Shown here: in pieces, positions 1 to 8,291 of the stretch
How the letters are laid out: each line of letters opens with the position of its first letter
Position numbering within the stretch: position 1 is the stretch's first letter
From: Haladaptatus sp. QDMS2
GTDB lineage: Archaea; Halobacteriota; Halobacteria; Halobacteriales; Halococcaceae
NCBI RefSeq assembly: GCF_029338295.1
Contig: NZ_CP119791.1
Location: 248,001-312,000 of the forward strand
Reading direction: 5' to 3'
Length of the DNA: 64,000 nt
Position numbers and translations under genes: made by a program
Notes under the pieces: model-generated
What the model saw: only the letters and a program-made list of their open reading frames with translations
Told to the model about the DNA's origin: nothing
Databases searched by the model: none

Positions 1-98
1 ATCTAGACGACCCGCTCCCCTTCCTCGGTCTCATCCCTCGTTCGAGGAAGGTCCGGTCTAATCGGAAAAAAGGAATCTCTATGTACTGAGGCACATCG

Positions 99-920
99 AT
101 GAGTTCTCTCTGGCAATTCATTAACGCGGTTGGCCTCGCGCCTCTCGTTCGGAAAAGTTACCTGCTGGTGCGAGCAGCCCCTAAGGGATGGCGCCACCGC
201 GGTCGAATCGGGGACGTCACCGCCGAGTTTGCGACGACCTCGCTGCTCGAATATCAACGGGTGACGACCCTGTTTGGCGAGGAGCGAATCATCGAAGCGC
301 TCTTAGACGACCTGGACGGGAGTGAAATCGTGTGGGACGTCGGCGCGAATGTGGGAATCTACGCCTGTTTCATCGCGAAAAAACTCACGTCGGGGGTTGT
401 CATCGGATTTGAGCCGGAACCGGTTAACGAAACTCGGCTGCAACGCAATCTACAGGCAAACGCACCGCCCGAGAGATGGCAAACGGCCGCGATTGCCCTC
501 TCGAACGTCGATGGGCCCGGCATGTTAGCCTCCGCAGATGACCGAGCGAGGGAAACCGAAGCAGGCGCGGGTCATCACTATCTCTCTGCGACCGATGGCT
601 GGCTCCCTGTTGCGTGTAAACGCGGGGAGACTGTCATCGACGAGGGCCTGCCAGCGCCAACGATCTTGAAAATCGACGTGCAGGGTGCAGAGTTACAGGT
701 CTTAGAGGGGATGGGAGACGCGCTGTCAACCGTCGAGCGCATCTACGCCGAACTCCACACAGAAAAGTGCCCACAACGGTACGGGACGTCCGTCGCGGAA
801 GTCGAACAGTTCCTCCGCGATGCAGGGTTCACGCTTGAAAATCTCGGCACGCCGACCGGGGACCGACATGGCGTCTATTACATTCGTGCCAGCCGTCACA
901 CACCGTCTACCGTGTCCTAA
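99..920 (+). CDS. FkbM-family SAM-dependent methyltransferase
   Basis: This 273-residue protein is a class I SAM-dependent methyltransferase of the FkbM type, a family that O-methylates sugars and other small groups. The SAM-binding motif I is visible as WDVGANVG (residues 79-86), followed by an acidic strand end GFEPEP (about 103-108). The FkbM-typical LKIDVQGAE motif lies near residue 190. There are no membrane segments, so it should act in the cytoplasm. It lies directly upstream of a flippase in the same direction with a 204-nt gap, which fits methylation of a surface glycan before export. The substrate cannot be told from the sequence. Confidence 0.85.
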   Translation: MSSLWQFINAVGLAPLVRKSYLLVRAAPKGWRHRGRIGDVTAEFATTSLLEYQRVTTLFGEERIIEALLDDLDGSEIVWDVGANVGIYACFIAKKLTSGVVIGFEPEPVNETRLQRNLQANAPPERWQTAAIALSNVDGPGMLASADDRARETEAGAGHHYLSATDGWLPVACKRGETVIDEGLPAPTILKIDVQGAELQVLEGMGDALSTVERIYAELHTEKCPQRYGTSVAEVEQFLRDAGFTLENLGTPTGDRHGVYYIRASRHTPSTVS

Positions 921-1005
921 TGCGTGCTTGCGCTGGCGTTTGCGGACATCGCCGTCACCGTGACCCACCGATGAACAGTGCATGGCTCGAAGCGAGTAGC
1001 CGACG

Positions 1006-1015
1006 TATAACGAAG
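1006..1015 (+). promoter_or_regulatory. TATAACGAAG promoter-like element upstream of flippase 1
   Basis: TATAACGAAG is preceded by GTAG six nt earlier. The same GTAG-N6-YATAACGAAG arrangement occurs upstream of the paralogous flippase at 8214-8223, in sequence that otherwise differs. It lies about 110 nt from the ATG, so it is either a promoter with a leader or a regulatory site. Confidence 0.4.
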
Positions 1016-1124
1016 TCTCGAATTGGCGTGTATCACTCATACAACGCATCGCACTACGCCACCACTGTTGCAATCGATACTCGATTGCGAGACGCTGGAA
1101 CGATAGTGTTGCACCTGTTCACAT

Positions 1125-2654
1125 ATGTCTGCACGCAACGATAACCTCCTCGCACTCCTTGCAAGCTCTGCGCTCGTCTTCCTCGGAGTTGGGCTCTCCT
1201 CTGTGTCTCGGTTCGCAGAACGCATCATCATCGCCCGCGCATTTACTCCCGCGGTGTACGGTGAGGTGACCCTCGGCCTCGCCATCATGTCTATCGGTAT
1301 TACTATTGCGCTCGTTGGCCTGAACCATGGGATGCCGCGGTTCGTCTCGCGCTACGACGACGACCGTGACATCCGGGGTGTCTGGCTCGTTGGCTTTTGT
1401 TTTTCGTTGCTTACCAGTTTGGTTTTGGCTGGTCTCATCTTCCTGAACCTCGATTTCATCACCACGTACCTTTTCGACGACGCTGTGTCGACCGACCTGC
1501 TCACCATCTTCATCTTGCTTATTCCGGTGAACGTCGCGGTAAACATCGGGGTTGGCTTCCTGCGTGGGATGGAGAACACGAAGTACAAATTCTACGCAGA
1601 AGACCTCATCCGCCCTGGCGTTCGGTTGCTATTGCTCATCGTCATTCTTGGTGCGGGGTTCTCTATCATCGCCGTTGGCTACGCCTACGCCATCGCCTCG
1701 GTGCTCGGACTGTTCGTCGTCCACTACTTCGCAAACCGTCTCGTCCCCCTGTTCGGGCCGGTCAAAACGCATACACGAGAGATCGTTGTCTATTCACTCC
1801 CGCTCACGCTCGCGATGTTCCTCACCGTGTTGCTCACGCAGATGGACACGCTCATGGTGGGCTTTTTCCGCTCTTCGACCGAGGTCGGCCTCTACAACGC
1901 CGCCTACCCGCTCGCCAGCAGCCTCCTGCTGTTTATCTCCGCGTTTGGCTACCTGTATCTCCCTATCGTCTCCCGACTCGACGCCGATGGAAACTATGCG
2001 GAAATCTCCTCGATTTACCAAGTCACGACGAAATGGGGCTTTATCGCGTCCTTTCCGCCGTTTCTGGCTGTCTTCATCTTTTCAGACGACATCTTGTCGA
2101 TGCTCTTCTCCCCGGAATACGCCCCTGCTGGGCTTGCCCTTACTATTCTCTCGCTTGGCTTCTTGACGGACGCGGCAATGGGTCACAATCGGACGACGCT
2201 CGCGGCACTTGGCTACACGACCCACATGCTGTTTGCCGACATCATCACGCTCACACTCAATCTCGTGTTGAACATTTTCTTGATTCCACGCTACGGGTTT
2301 GCGGGTGCGGCCGTCGCCACCTCTGCGGCGTACGTCGCGCGGAATCTGGTCGTGTATCTCGTGTTACGGCTGAAGTTCGGCATCACGCCGTTTTCGCGCA
2401 TCACCACGACGACGTATCTCGTCGTCCCGCTTGTTCTCGTGCCGATTTCGTATCTCCTCTCGACGGTCATGACGATGACGCCAGTCTCGTTCGTCGCCTT
2501 CGTCATCGGAATTGGCCTCGCAGAACTCGTCATCATCACGGTCGCTGGCTGCCTCCAGCCAGAGGACGCCGTCTTCATCGAATTCCTCGAAAAACGGACT
2601 GGTAAAGAACTCACGTTCGTTCGCAACCATCTTCCACGAATACCCGAAGAGTGA
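1125..2654 (+). CDS. Polysaccharide/oligosaccharide flippase (MOP superfamily, AglR-like), copy 1
   Basis: This is a 509-residue polytopic membrane protein with about 12-14 hydrophobic segments, the usual size for Wzx/RfbX-type flippases of the MOP exporter superfamily. These move lipid-linked sugars across the membrane, and AglR of Haloferax is the studied haloarchaeal relative. The N-terminus contains the family-like stretch RYDDDRDIRGVWLVG and, further on, NHGMPRFVSR. It is highly similar throughout to the protein at 8292-9821, with blocks of identical DNA, for example around 1800-1915. The ATG start is supported by alignment of MSARNDNLL with MSTRNDNLL of the paralogue. Function in surface-glycan export is inferred from family and neighbours. 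Confidence 0.9.
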   Translation: MSARNDNLLALLASSALVFLGVGLSSVSRFAERIIIARAFTPAVYGEVTLGLAIMSIGITIALVGLNHGMPRFVSRYDDDRDIRGVWLVGFCFSLLTSLVLAGLIFLNLDFITTYLFDDAVSTDLLTIFILLIPVNVAVNIGVGFLRGMENTKYKFYAEDLIRPGVRLLLLIVILGAGFSIIAVGYAYAIASVLGLFVVHYFANRLVPLFGPVKTHTREIVVYSLPLTLAMFLTVLLTQMDTLMVGFFRSSTEVGLYNAAYPLASSLLLFISAFGYLYLPIVSRLDADGNYAEISSIYQVTTKWGFIASFPPFLAVFIFSDDILSMLFSPEYAPAGLALTILSLGFLTDAAMGHNRTTLAALGYTTHMLFADIITLTLNLVLNIFLIPRYGFAGAAVATSAAYVARNLVVYLVLRLKFGITPFSRITTTTYLVVPLVLVPISYLLSTVMTMTPVSFVAFVIGIGLAELVIITVAGCLQPEDAVFIEFLEKRTGKELTFVRNHLPRIPEE

Positions 2655-2742
2655 CGGCCTTCGCTGCAAGACCCGCGTGGATACTCACACCCAGTTTCGA
2701 GTCCTGTCCCGGTCGGCCACATTGCGCACTCGGATACCGTTC

Positions 2743-3363
2743 CTATTTTCGGTAGCAATTGGTAGTGGCCCGTGCAAAACGAGTCTCACCACGCATCGCT
2801 GGGCTTGGTGCGGAAGGGTTGCTACTGTTGGTTTTCGTCTGTGTCGGGGTGACAGCGGGCGCTATCAAGTACCACCTGCCACCAGCAATCACCTCACTCG
2901 ACTGTCCGGTAACCGCGATTGGCGCAGTACCGAACGCGAGACGCGAGCCACCGGCAGCATCGAACGCTGCCGAGGATCGCGAAGCGCAGCTTCGCTCACC
3001 AGCAGAACGGCTTGCTGGCACGATTTCAAAGTCCCCGATATACGAGGACGTGAAATCGTAGTCCAGCGAAGCCGAATCACTGAAGAACACGCGAGCCACG
3101 TTCACCGCACCAACGTCGTCTCGGTCGGCTTGATAGCCACATCGAGCATTGTCACAGGAGAAGTGTCCGCCCCACCACACTTCGTGAGAGTGGTCTGGCG
3201 ACTTCGTGGTGTGTTCCGTAGAGCCACATCGAGGGCACGAGCGAGACGTGTTAGGCTACCCTGCTTCAACTCACGGCGTGGCCCAGAAACGGATGTTCAC
3301 AAACCGAACTGCTGGAAACTCACCCTGCTCCCGTAGTTCGTGAAACTTCCCGTGTACGGACAG
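2743..3363 (-). pseudogene. Broken tnpB (IS1341/IS605-type) 3' remnant
   Basis: On the minus strand the reading frame gives the C-terminal part of a TnpB-type RNA-guided nuclease. It contains KFHELREQGEFPAVRF and then the zinc ribbon CPRCGS (3222-3237) paired with CDNARCGYQADRDDVGAVN, which carries the final conserved Asp. Two in-frame stops interrupt it, TGA at 3271-3273 and TAG at 3256-3258, and the upstream RuvC lobes are missing, so it is not functional as a protein. The tail after the zinc ribbon contains short inverted repeats, which in this family overlap the guide-RNA scaffold. It is a decayed insertion between the flippase and the membrane-protein gene. No matching tnpA or complete element end was seen nearby. 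Confidence 0.8.
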
Positions 3364-5214
3364 TCACGTAGAGCGCAGTAGGTAGACGCGCACGTCACCA
3401 TTCGAATGAACTTGTCCGATACCAGGAGTCGTGTTGAGCGCATCGAACCCCGCTTCTGGGAAGCGGACTCCTTGGTACAGTTGGATCTCTCGTTGGGGGG
3501 TCGCCTCTGAGAAAATGATGTACCGGTCTATCGAGTAGTATTCCGTCAGATTACCCGCTGCGAATGCCGATTTCGGGACTTCTGCGTTCGCGCCGGGTAC
3601 CGATTTCCCTTCGTCTGTCGCGGACGTCCCATAGATGGCCTGGACGTATCGTTCCCGTCCATTGTTGATTCCGGTAATCGGAATTGACGAATCCTGATAG
3701 TCGAAGGCGGTTTTGTACCCGTGGAACGCACTCTCGCTTACGTGCGACGTCGGCTGATAGATGAACGGTGAGGAGAACAACGTCACCGTACCTAACGGCA
3801 ACATGAGGACGAACGCGACGACGACAACCGTTCGCAAGACACGAGCTGACGTTCGCTGCGTGAGCCACTCGAAGCCCCACGCGAGCATGACCGCTCCGAG
3901 AATCGTGAGCAATACCATGACAAAGCCGAGATAGCGGAAGCGCTGGGTCGACCCCTGTAGCAACGAGAACAGCAGGAACATCCCGAAAAGCGGCACCATC
4001 GAGAGCGTGAAATACCGGATAATGCTATCACCAACGGGATACGAGCCCTGGAATCGCCGACCGAGGCTCAACAGCATGACGAGACCGGCGAGGACGGCAA
4101 AGACGAAGCTGAGCAAGAACAGCTTTGCGAACAACTCGGGAAGGCTGCCACCGATTGCAGCAAGTGTCGACTCGCGCTGGGCGATTGCACTGCTCGAGGA
4201 CACGCCGTAGAACACTGCGTTGATAATTGTCTCGACCGTGCCAGTCGTACGTGGATACCGCGGTGCCCAGAGTAAGAAGATAGTGATGAAGTACACCGTG
4301 TGTGCGTAGAGCGGGCGGTGGTTGCTGATGGCGTGTTCGCTGCGCAGCTGCCGGAATACGAGCTGTAAGAACGCAATCGAGACGTAGATGAGGATGACGT
4401 TGCCAGCCACCTGCGGGTGGATGAGCAAGATCGCCGCGAGCGCCACCACGAGCAGCACTCCAGACGGATTTATCGAAAGTCGCCATACAGAGACCGACGG
4501 TTCTTGTTGCGTGAGATAGCGAACGGTGAGGTAGAGCACGAGTGGGAGGTAGAGAATCGCCTCCGTGCTCGGGTGTGCCATCAGATGAACGCTGATGTTG
4601 TTGATGGGCAGTGCGAGCAGTGCGGAGAACACGCCGAACAGGAGGGCGTGTTTGGTTTTGGCGATGAGGTGGACGGTCAGCCCCGTAAAGAGGACAAACG
4701 AGACGAAGTAGGCAAGCACGAGGAACTCCGTCGCTCGTTCGAGGGACATCCCGGCGACCTGCGCGATGAACAACATCGCGGTGTGGATGCCCGGATACAG
4801 GAAATTGAGGGGGCTGAGCGCGCCACTTTCGATGTCGCGCATCCACCCAAGGTGAGTGAGCGAGTCGCCCGCGCCGACGAAGAAGTAGCCGCGAATGATC
4901 GGGAGCGCCGCAACCGCGACGATGGCACTTGCCACGAGGAGTATCGCGAGGGTTCGAATCCGGTTCGTTGGTGTGACAAACCAGGCAACGAGCAGTCCAC
5001 AAACGACGGCGATACCGATACCTGCCCAGAACCCATCTGGCGTGGCGGCGTAAATCGAGACTTCGTAGGCTGTTGCGGGCGATTGATAGGCGCTCACAAT
5101 TGCGAGATAGAGTGCGACGAACCCCACAATGAGCGCGAATTTACTGGCTCGTATCTGAGTCGAATGATCCTGAGAAATATCTCTGGCCAATCGCTCTCGA
5201 GTGCTATGAGTCAT
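3364..5214 (-). CDS. GT-C-like multi-pass membrane protein, copy 1
   Basis: The 616-residue protein has about 11-13 hydrophobic segments followed by a C-terminal soluble region of roughly 130 residues. Early in the membrane region it has GAGDSLTHLGWM, an acidic/His loop like that of GT-C glycosyltransferases, which use lipid-linked sugars outside the membrane. The tail QVHSNGDVRVYLL is shared with its paralogue at 13374-15266. The start MTHSTRERLARD (5214) is chosen over a longer in-frame extension because the paralogue begins at the equivalent place. A CATAACAAAA element lies 36 nt upstream. No family could be named with certainty. A role as a glycan polymerase or glycosyltransferase is inferred from fold-like features and context. 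Confidence 0.75.
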   Translation of the reverse strand: MTHSTRERLARDISQDHSTQIRASKFALIVGFVALYLAIVSAYQSPATAYEVSIYAATPDGFWAGIGIAVVCGLLVAWFVTPTNRIRTLAILLVASAIVAVAALPIIRGYFFVGAGDSLTHLGWMRDIESGALSPLNFLYPGIHTAMLFIAQVAGMSLERATEFLVLAYFVSFVLFTGLTVHLIAKTKHALLFGVFSALLALPINNISVHLMAHPSTEAILYLPLVLYLTVRYLTQQEPSVSVWRLSINPSGVLLVVALAAILLIHPQVAGNVILIYVSIAFLQLVFRQLRSEHAISNHRPLYAHTVYFITIFLLWAPRYPRTTGTVETIINAVFYGVSSSSAIAQRESTLAAIGGSLPELFAKLFLLSFVFAVLAGLVMLLSLGRRFQGSYPVGDSIIRYFTLSMVPLFGMFLLFSLLQGSTQRFRYLGFVMVLLTILGAVMLAWGFEWLTQRTSARVLRTVVVVAFVLMLPLGTVTLFSSPFIYQPTSHVSESAFHGYKTAFDYQDSSIPITGINNGRERYVQAIYGTSATDEGKSVPGANAEVPKSAFAAGNLTEYYSIDRYIIFSEATPQREIQLYQGVRFPEAGFDALNTTPGIGQVHSNGDVRVYLLRST

Positions 5215-5250
5215 AAGTGTGTGTCTTGGTTCGTATTGCCCTCCTTCGAG

Positions 5251-5260
5251 TTTTGTTATG
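5251..5260 (-). promoter_or_regulatory. CATAACAAAA promoter element of membrane-protein copy 1
   Basis: On the minus strand CATAACAAAA ends 36 nt before the ATG at 5214, with GTAAG five nt further upstream. The paralogous gene at 15266 has the same element at nearly the same distance (34 nt). Confidence 0.55.
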
Positions 5261-5343
5261 GATAGCTTACTCTTGTGTGCACGTACCCTTCGCACAGAGC
5301 GGTTGCGAGAGTTCCGGCAACCCAGTCGGTCGGTGATTGATTC

Positions 5344-5387
5344 GAGGAGAACGCCCACGACTTTAGTCGTGGGAGGATGTCAACAAG
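5344..5387 (+). mobile_element. Solo IS200/IS605-type right end with hairpin
   Basis: A perfect 8-bp stem CCCACGAC / GTCGTGGG (5354-5361, 5366-5373) with TTTA loop is followed by AGGATGTCAAC. This is the conserved right-end structure of haloarchaeal IS1341/IS605-type elements and the 3' scaffold of the TnpB guide RNA. No tnpA or tnpB lies beside it, so it is an orphan end. It sits between two glycan genes, 7 nt from the 3' end of the GT4 gene. Confidence 0.65.
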
Positions 5388-5393
5388 AATTGC

Positions 5394-6389
5394 TCAGCGC
5401 TTCGAGAGAACGTGTTCATACACCTCATGAATGCGCTTTCCCATCCGTTCTGCACTCATCTCGTGGATAACCTTCTCTCTGCTCTCGGGTCGTTTGCCTG
5501 ATTCGATAATCGAGAGCAACCCGTCGATGAGTTCTTCGTCGGTCTCGCCTACCGTGGATGGCGAGATACCTTGCAGCTGGTCTCTAAGGTCTCCAACTGC
5601 CGCAGCGACGACGGGGAGGTTGCAGGCGAGGGCTTCTTTCGTTGCGTTTGGCGACCCCTCGCGTTTTGAGGTGAGCAACAGCACATCTGCTGCGTTCATG
5701 TAGAGGGGCATTTGCTCATGTGGAACGCGGTACACCGTTTGCAGATTGAGTGTTCCGTCGAACTGTTCACGGGCAGCGCCAACGATGCGTTCTGCTCGTG
5801 GAAAATTCTTGACTTCCTTCGATGCCGCGTAGGGAAAGAGTACGTAGGTCGCGTCCTGGTCCCAGCCGAGTGCCTCTCGTGCCTCGCCACGGTCTATCGG
5901 CTTGAATCGCGTCGTGTCGACGCCGTGTGGGATAATGTGACAGTCCCGTCCGAGTTCGTCGGCCATCTCCTGGGACATGACGATAACGGCGTCTGCATAT
6001 CTCGCGCAGAGTTTGCTGATTGGGCCGAACGTCCCCATCAGGTCGGACCCCCACAGCGACAACACCACCGGGAGGTTCGGCTGGAACACGGCGCCTGGTG
6101 CGGTCAGCCCGGAGTTGGCGTGAATGAGGTCGTAATCGCCGAACGATTCCTTCGTTGCACTGCTGAAAAAGCGAATATAGTCGGTCACTGGGCGCGTTTC
6201 CGCCTTCTCGTTGGTCTTCGGACGCTTTGGAGAGACAGCGAGGGTTGTACACGCGATGCCACGCTGTTCAAGAGAGCGAACTTGCTGTCTGAAGAACGTC
6301 GATTCGCGACTCGTCACGAGGTTCAGAACCCGGAGCTGTTCGTCGTGTCCTTCAGTTACCATGCGTGCCGGTCGGGTTTGATGCGCCAT
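5394..6389 (-). CDS. Glycosyltransferase family 4, copy 1
   Basis: This 331-residue GT-B-fold glycosyltransferase has the N-terminal domain pattern LRVLNLVTS and HANSGLTAPGAV. The hinge region carries HGVDTTRFKPID, and the GT4 donor-site signature is TSKREGSPNATKEALAC with the conserved glutamates. It has no membrane segments and should add a sugar to a lipid-linked or nucleotide-linked acceptor on the cytoplasmic side. It is the paralogue of the protein at 16754-17749, with long identical DNA runs in the middle (about 6000-6150 against 17350-17500). The sugar is unknown. Confidence 0.9.
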   Translation of the reverse strand: MAHQTRPARMVTEGHDEQLRVLNLVTSRESTFFRQQVRSLEQRGIACTTLAVSPKRPKTNEKAETRPVTDYIRFFSSATKESFGDYDLIHANSGLTAPGAVFQPNLPVVLSLWGSDLMGTFGPISKLCARYADAVIVMSQEMADELGRDCHIIPHGVDTTRFKPIDRGEAREALGWDQDATYVLFPYAASKEVKNFPRAERIVGAAREQFDGTLNLQTVYRVPHEQMPLYMNAADVLLLTSKREGSPNATKEALACNLPVVAAAVGDLRDQLQGISPSTVGETDEELIDGLLSIIESGKRPESREKVIHEMSAERMGKRIHEVYEHVLSKR

Positions 6390-6610
6390 TAGTTATGTAC
6401 TCTCCACAGCTGTGGCTTGGTCGCCAATCGTTTGCGGACTGTGTTTGATTTTAGGTCCACATCGGGTGTTTGAACTGACTACGGCTGACTGAATGGTGGC
6501 AGCGTCGGCAGTTATCGACGACGTGCTTCCTGTCATGACCGCTGGTGGCGGCTGACTCTCTCACAGCCTGTGCAAACCTCTCTAAACCGCTGGTGGCGAC
6601 ACGTGACTGA

Positions 6611-6627
6611 CATACTGACAGTCTGCC
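6611..6627. promoter_or_regulatory. 15-bp quasi-palindromic element, copy B
   Basis: CATACTGACAGTCTG on the plus strand contains the odd palindrome ACTG-A-CAGT. It lies 31 nt downstream (minus-strand sense) of the CATAACAAAA element. The same place upstream of the DUF354 gene (18943-18957) carries the exact reverse complement inside similar flanks. Confidence 0.45.
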
Positions 6628-6656
6628 GTTCACGGTGGCATTACACCTCATTATTG

Positions 6657-6666
6657 TTTTGTTATG
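6657..6666 (-). promoter_or_regulatory. CATAACAAAA promoter-like element
   Basis: CATAACAAAAC is preceded on the minus strand by CTCGTCAGGC and a 4-nt spacer, almost exactly as at 18992-19001. The nearest gene in that direction is the GT4 gene starting 267 nt away, implying a long leader or a lost gene between. Confidence 0.45.
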
Positions 6667-6699
6667 AGTCGCCTGACGAGAGCCGTGAAAGGTAGTGTC

Positions 6700-6741
6700 G
6701 GATTCATCCCCGCGCTAAAGCACGGGGCTTTCTCCTTGAAC
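6700..6741 (+). mobile_element. Second solo IS605-type end with hairpin
   Basis: CCCCGCGC (6708-6715), loop TAAA and GCACGGGG (6720-6727) form a stem with one mismatch, followed by CTTTCTCCTTGAAC. This is a common right-end form of haloarchaeal IS605/IS1341 elements. There is no transposase gene beside it. Confidence 0.6.
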
Positions 6742-6977
6742 TTCCGTAATCTCAGACTAACAATTGCGTGGGTCACCCACCAATCGCGTCTCTCGGAGCG
6801 TTCTGTCTCCGTGCGGATTCCTTCGCTATGGAGCCATCTCTGTGTTTACCGCTCTGTGTCGTACTCGCGTCGCGAGTGCCTCATCTCGAAGCGAAAACCG
6901 GTCAGCACCGATTAATTCCATCCGTCAACCGTTAAGATATTCATTCTTAACCTACTGTATCACCACCTTACTATCAT

Positions 6978-8123
6978 ATGGCAATACATGAGAGGAACGC
7001 ACCGCTTGAACCGATGGGTGGGGAGTACACCATCCGTTGGTACGAAGATGGAGATGAAGCCGCGTTCGTTGACCTCTACAATATCGCATTCAGTGGGTGC
7101 AGCCCCGAATGGTTTGACTGGAAATATAAACAGCTCCCGTACGCTGACTTTGTCCCAGTCATTGTCGCCGAAAAAGACGGAGAGATCGGGGGGTTTCGCC
7201 CGGTGTTGCCGCTCCCGATAACAATCGGTGACCGCACCGTCATGTCCATCCAGCTCGTCGACCTGATGGTCCACCCGGACCACCGCCGACAGGGGCTCAT
7301 GACGAAGATGTACGACTGGATGAAATTCGAGTGTTACGACGATTACGCAGTCACGTTCACCTACGCGAACGAAGCGTCTCAGCGTGGTATGCTGAAGATG
7401 AACGATGACATGATAACCTACCACGATCTCGGGCCGTTCATCAATTACAAACGTCTCCAGAATTTGCGGGCACTTACCTCGCCAGCACAGCCTGCTGTCC
7501 TCCGGATTGGCGCACGGGTTGCAAATCCCATTTACCGCCTCAAAAACCGCCTCCAGGACCGACTGAAACTCATCGACAAGAGCATCACGGTCACACGCCA
7601 CGATACAGTCCGCCCCGACATTCTCGTCGAGATTTATGAATCTATTACGACAGATCAACCACACCTGAAGCGTGACGAAACCCTCTACGAGTGGCGATTC
7701 GATGAACCAGACAAGGAGTTCGTGATGTACTCTTCGAGCCGAAATGGCGTCAGAGATGCGGCTATCGTTGTCGGTGTCAATACGGATTCGGCTGGAATCA
7801 AAAGCGCACACCTTACCGAAGTGCTGCCGCTCGCGGGAGGAGAGGTCCTCGGCGCGTCCTTCTCGAGTCTTCTCGCACGTATCATGAAGGATTTCGACGA
7901 TGTGGATATTATCTCTGCAACGGCGAGCACTATCCCACACCGCGTCCTCTCGGCCTATGGATTCCTCCGCTCTGATTCGGTCTTCCTCTCGCCGTTCACC
8001 GACGGTGCGTGGTTCCTCGTTGGCCTCCTCGGCGCGCCCGAGGCGGCAGACCCGGAAATCGCACGCACGCTCATCGCAGAGACCGGCTGGAACACGACCT
8101 TCTGTGAACGACTGCTCGGCTGA
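6978..8123 (+). CDS. GNAT-fold N-acetyltransferase-like protein
   Basis: This 381-residue protein has an N-terminal GNAT domain: after YTIRWYEDGDEAAFVDLYN comes the acetyl-CoA loop LMVHPDHRRQGLMTKM (about residues 92-107), the R-x-x-G-x pattern typical of the family. The C-terminal half looks like a second, degenerate acetyltransferase-like lobe. A TTCTTAAC box about 29 nt upstream of ATG is consistent with a near-leaderless transcript. It lies upstream of flippase 2 in the same direction with a 168-nt gap. N-acylation of an amino sugar of the glycan is a reasonable guess from context. Confidence 0.8.
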   Translation: MAIHERNAPLEPMGGEYTIRWYEDGDEAAFVDLYNIAFSGCSPEWFDWKYKQLPYADFVPVIVAEKDGEIGGFRPVLPLPITIGDRTVMSIQLVDLMVHPDHRRQGLMTKMYDWMKFECYDDYAVTFTYANEASQRGMLKMNDDMITYHDLGPFINYKRLQNLRALTSPAQPAVLRIGARVANPIYRLKNRLQDRLKLIDKSITVTRHDTVRPDILVEIYESITTDQPHLKRDETLYEWRFDEPDKEFVMYSSSRNGVRDAAIVVGVNTDSAGIKSAHLTEVLPLAGGEVLGASFSSLLARIMKDFDDVDIISATASTIPHRVLSAYGFLRSDSVFLSPFTDGAWFLVGLLGAPEAADPEIARTLIAETGWNTTFCERLLG

Positions 8124-8213
8124 GCTGCCATCGTCGCTCCTCGCAGCTGTTTTCTGTTGCTGTGGGGTCCACATAACGCTGTGTTCTGAGCCGGTTCCAA
8201 TCGGTAGTCGACC

Positions 8214-8223
8214 CATAACGAAG
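8214..8223 (+). promoter_or_regulatory. CATAACGAAG promoter-like element upstream of flippase 2
   Basis: CATAACGAAG with GTAG six nt upstream mirrors the element before flippase 1 (1006-1015). It lies 68 nt from the ATG at 8292. Confidence 0.4.
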
Positions 8224-8291
8224 CCCCGATTCGACCTGTAGAAGAGTAGATCGCGACGATACGGGACCACCCAGTCGTCGCCCCTTTGAGT

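Larger units (their letters stand above)
6390..6977. other. 588-nt gap: promoter motif, dyad element, IS605 end; no clear gene
   Basis: The gap holds a CATAACAAAA motif (6657-6666), a quasi-palindrome (6611-6625), two direct copies of ACCGCTGGTGGCG (6538-6550 and 6586-6598) and an IS605-type hairpin. A 66-codon minus-strand frame at 6451-6651 exists but shows no recognisable family, and its DNA is built partly from those repeats. It is more likely leader or relic sequence than a gene. Confidence 0.5.

Noticed and set aside
6451-6651. A 66-codon minus-strand gene
   Set aside because: It spans the dyad element and direct repeats, has no recognisable family, and its translation is not conserved-looking against the similar region at 18.9 kb.
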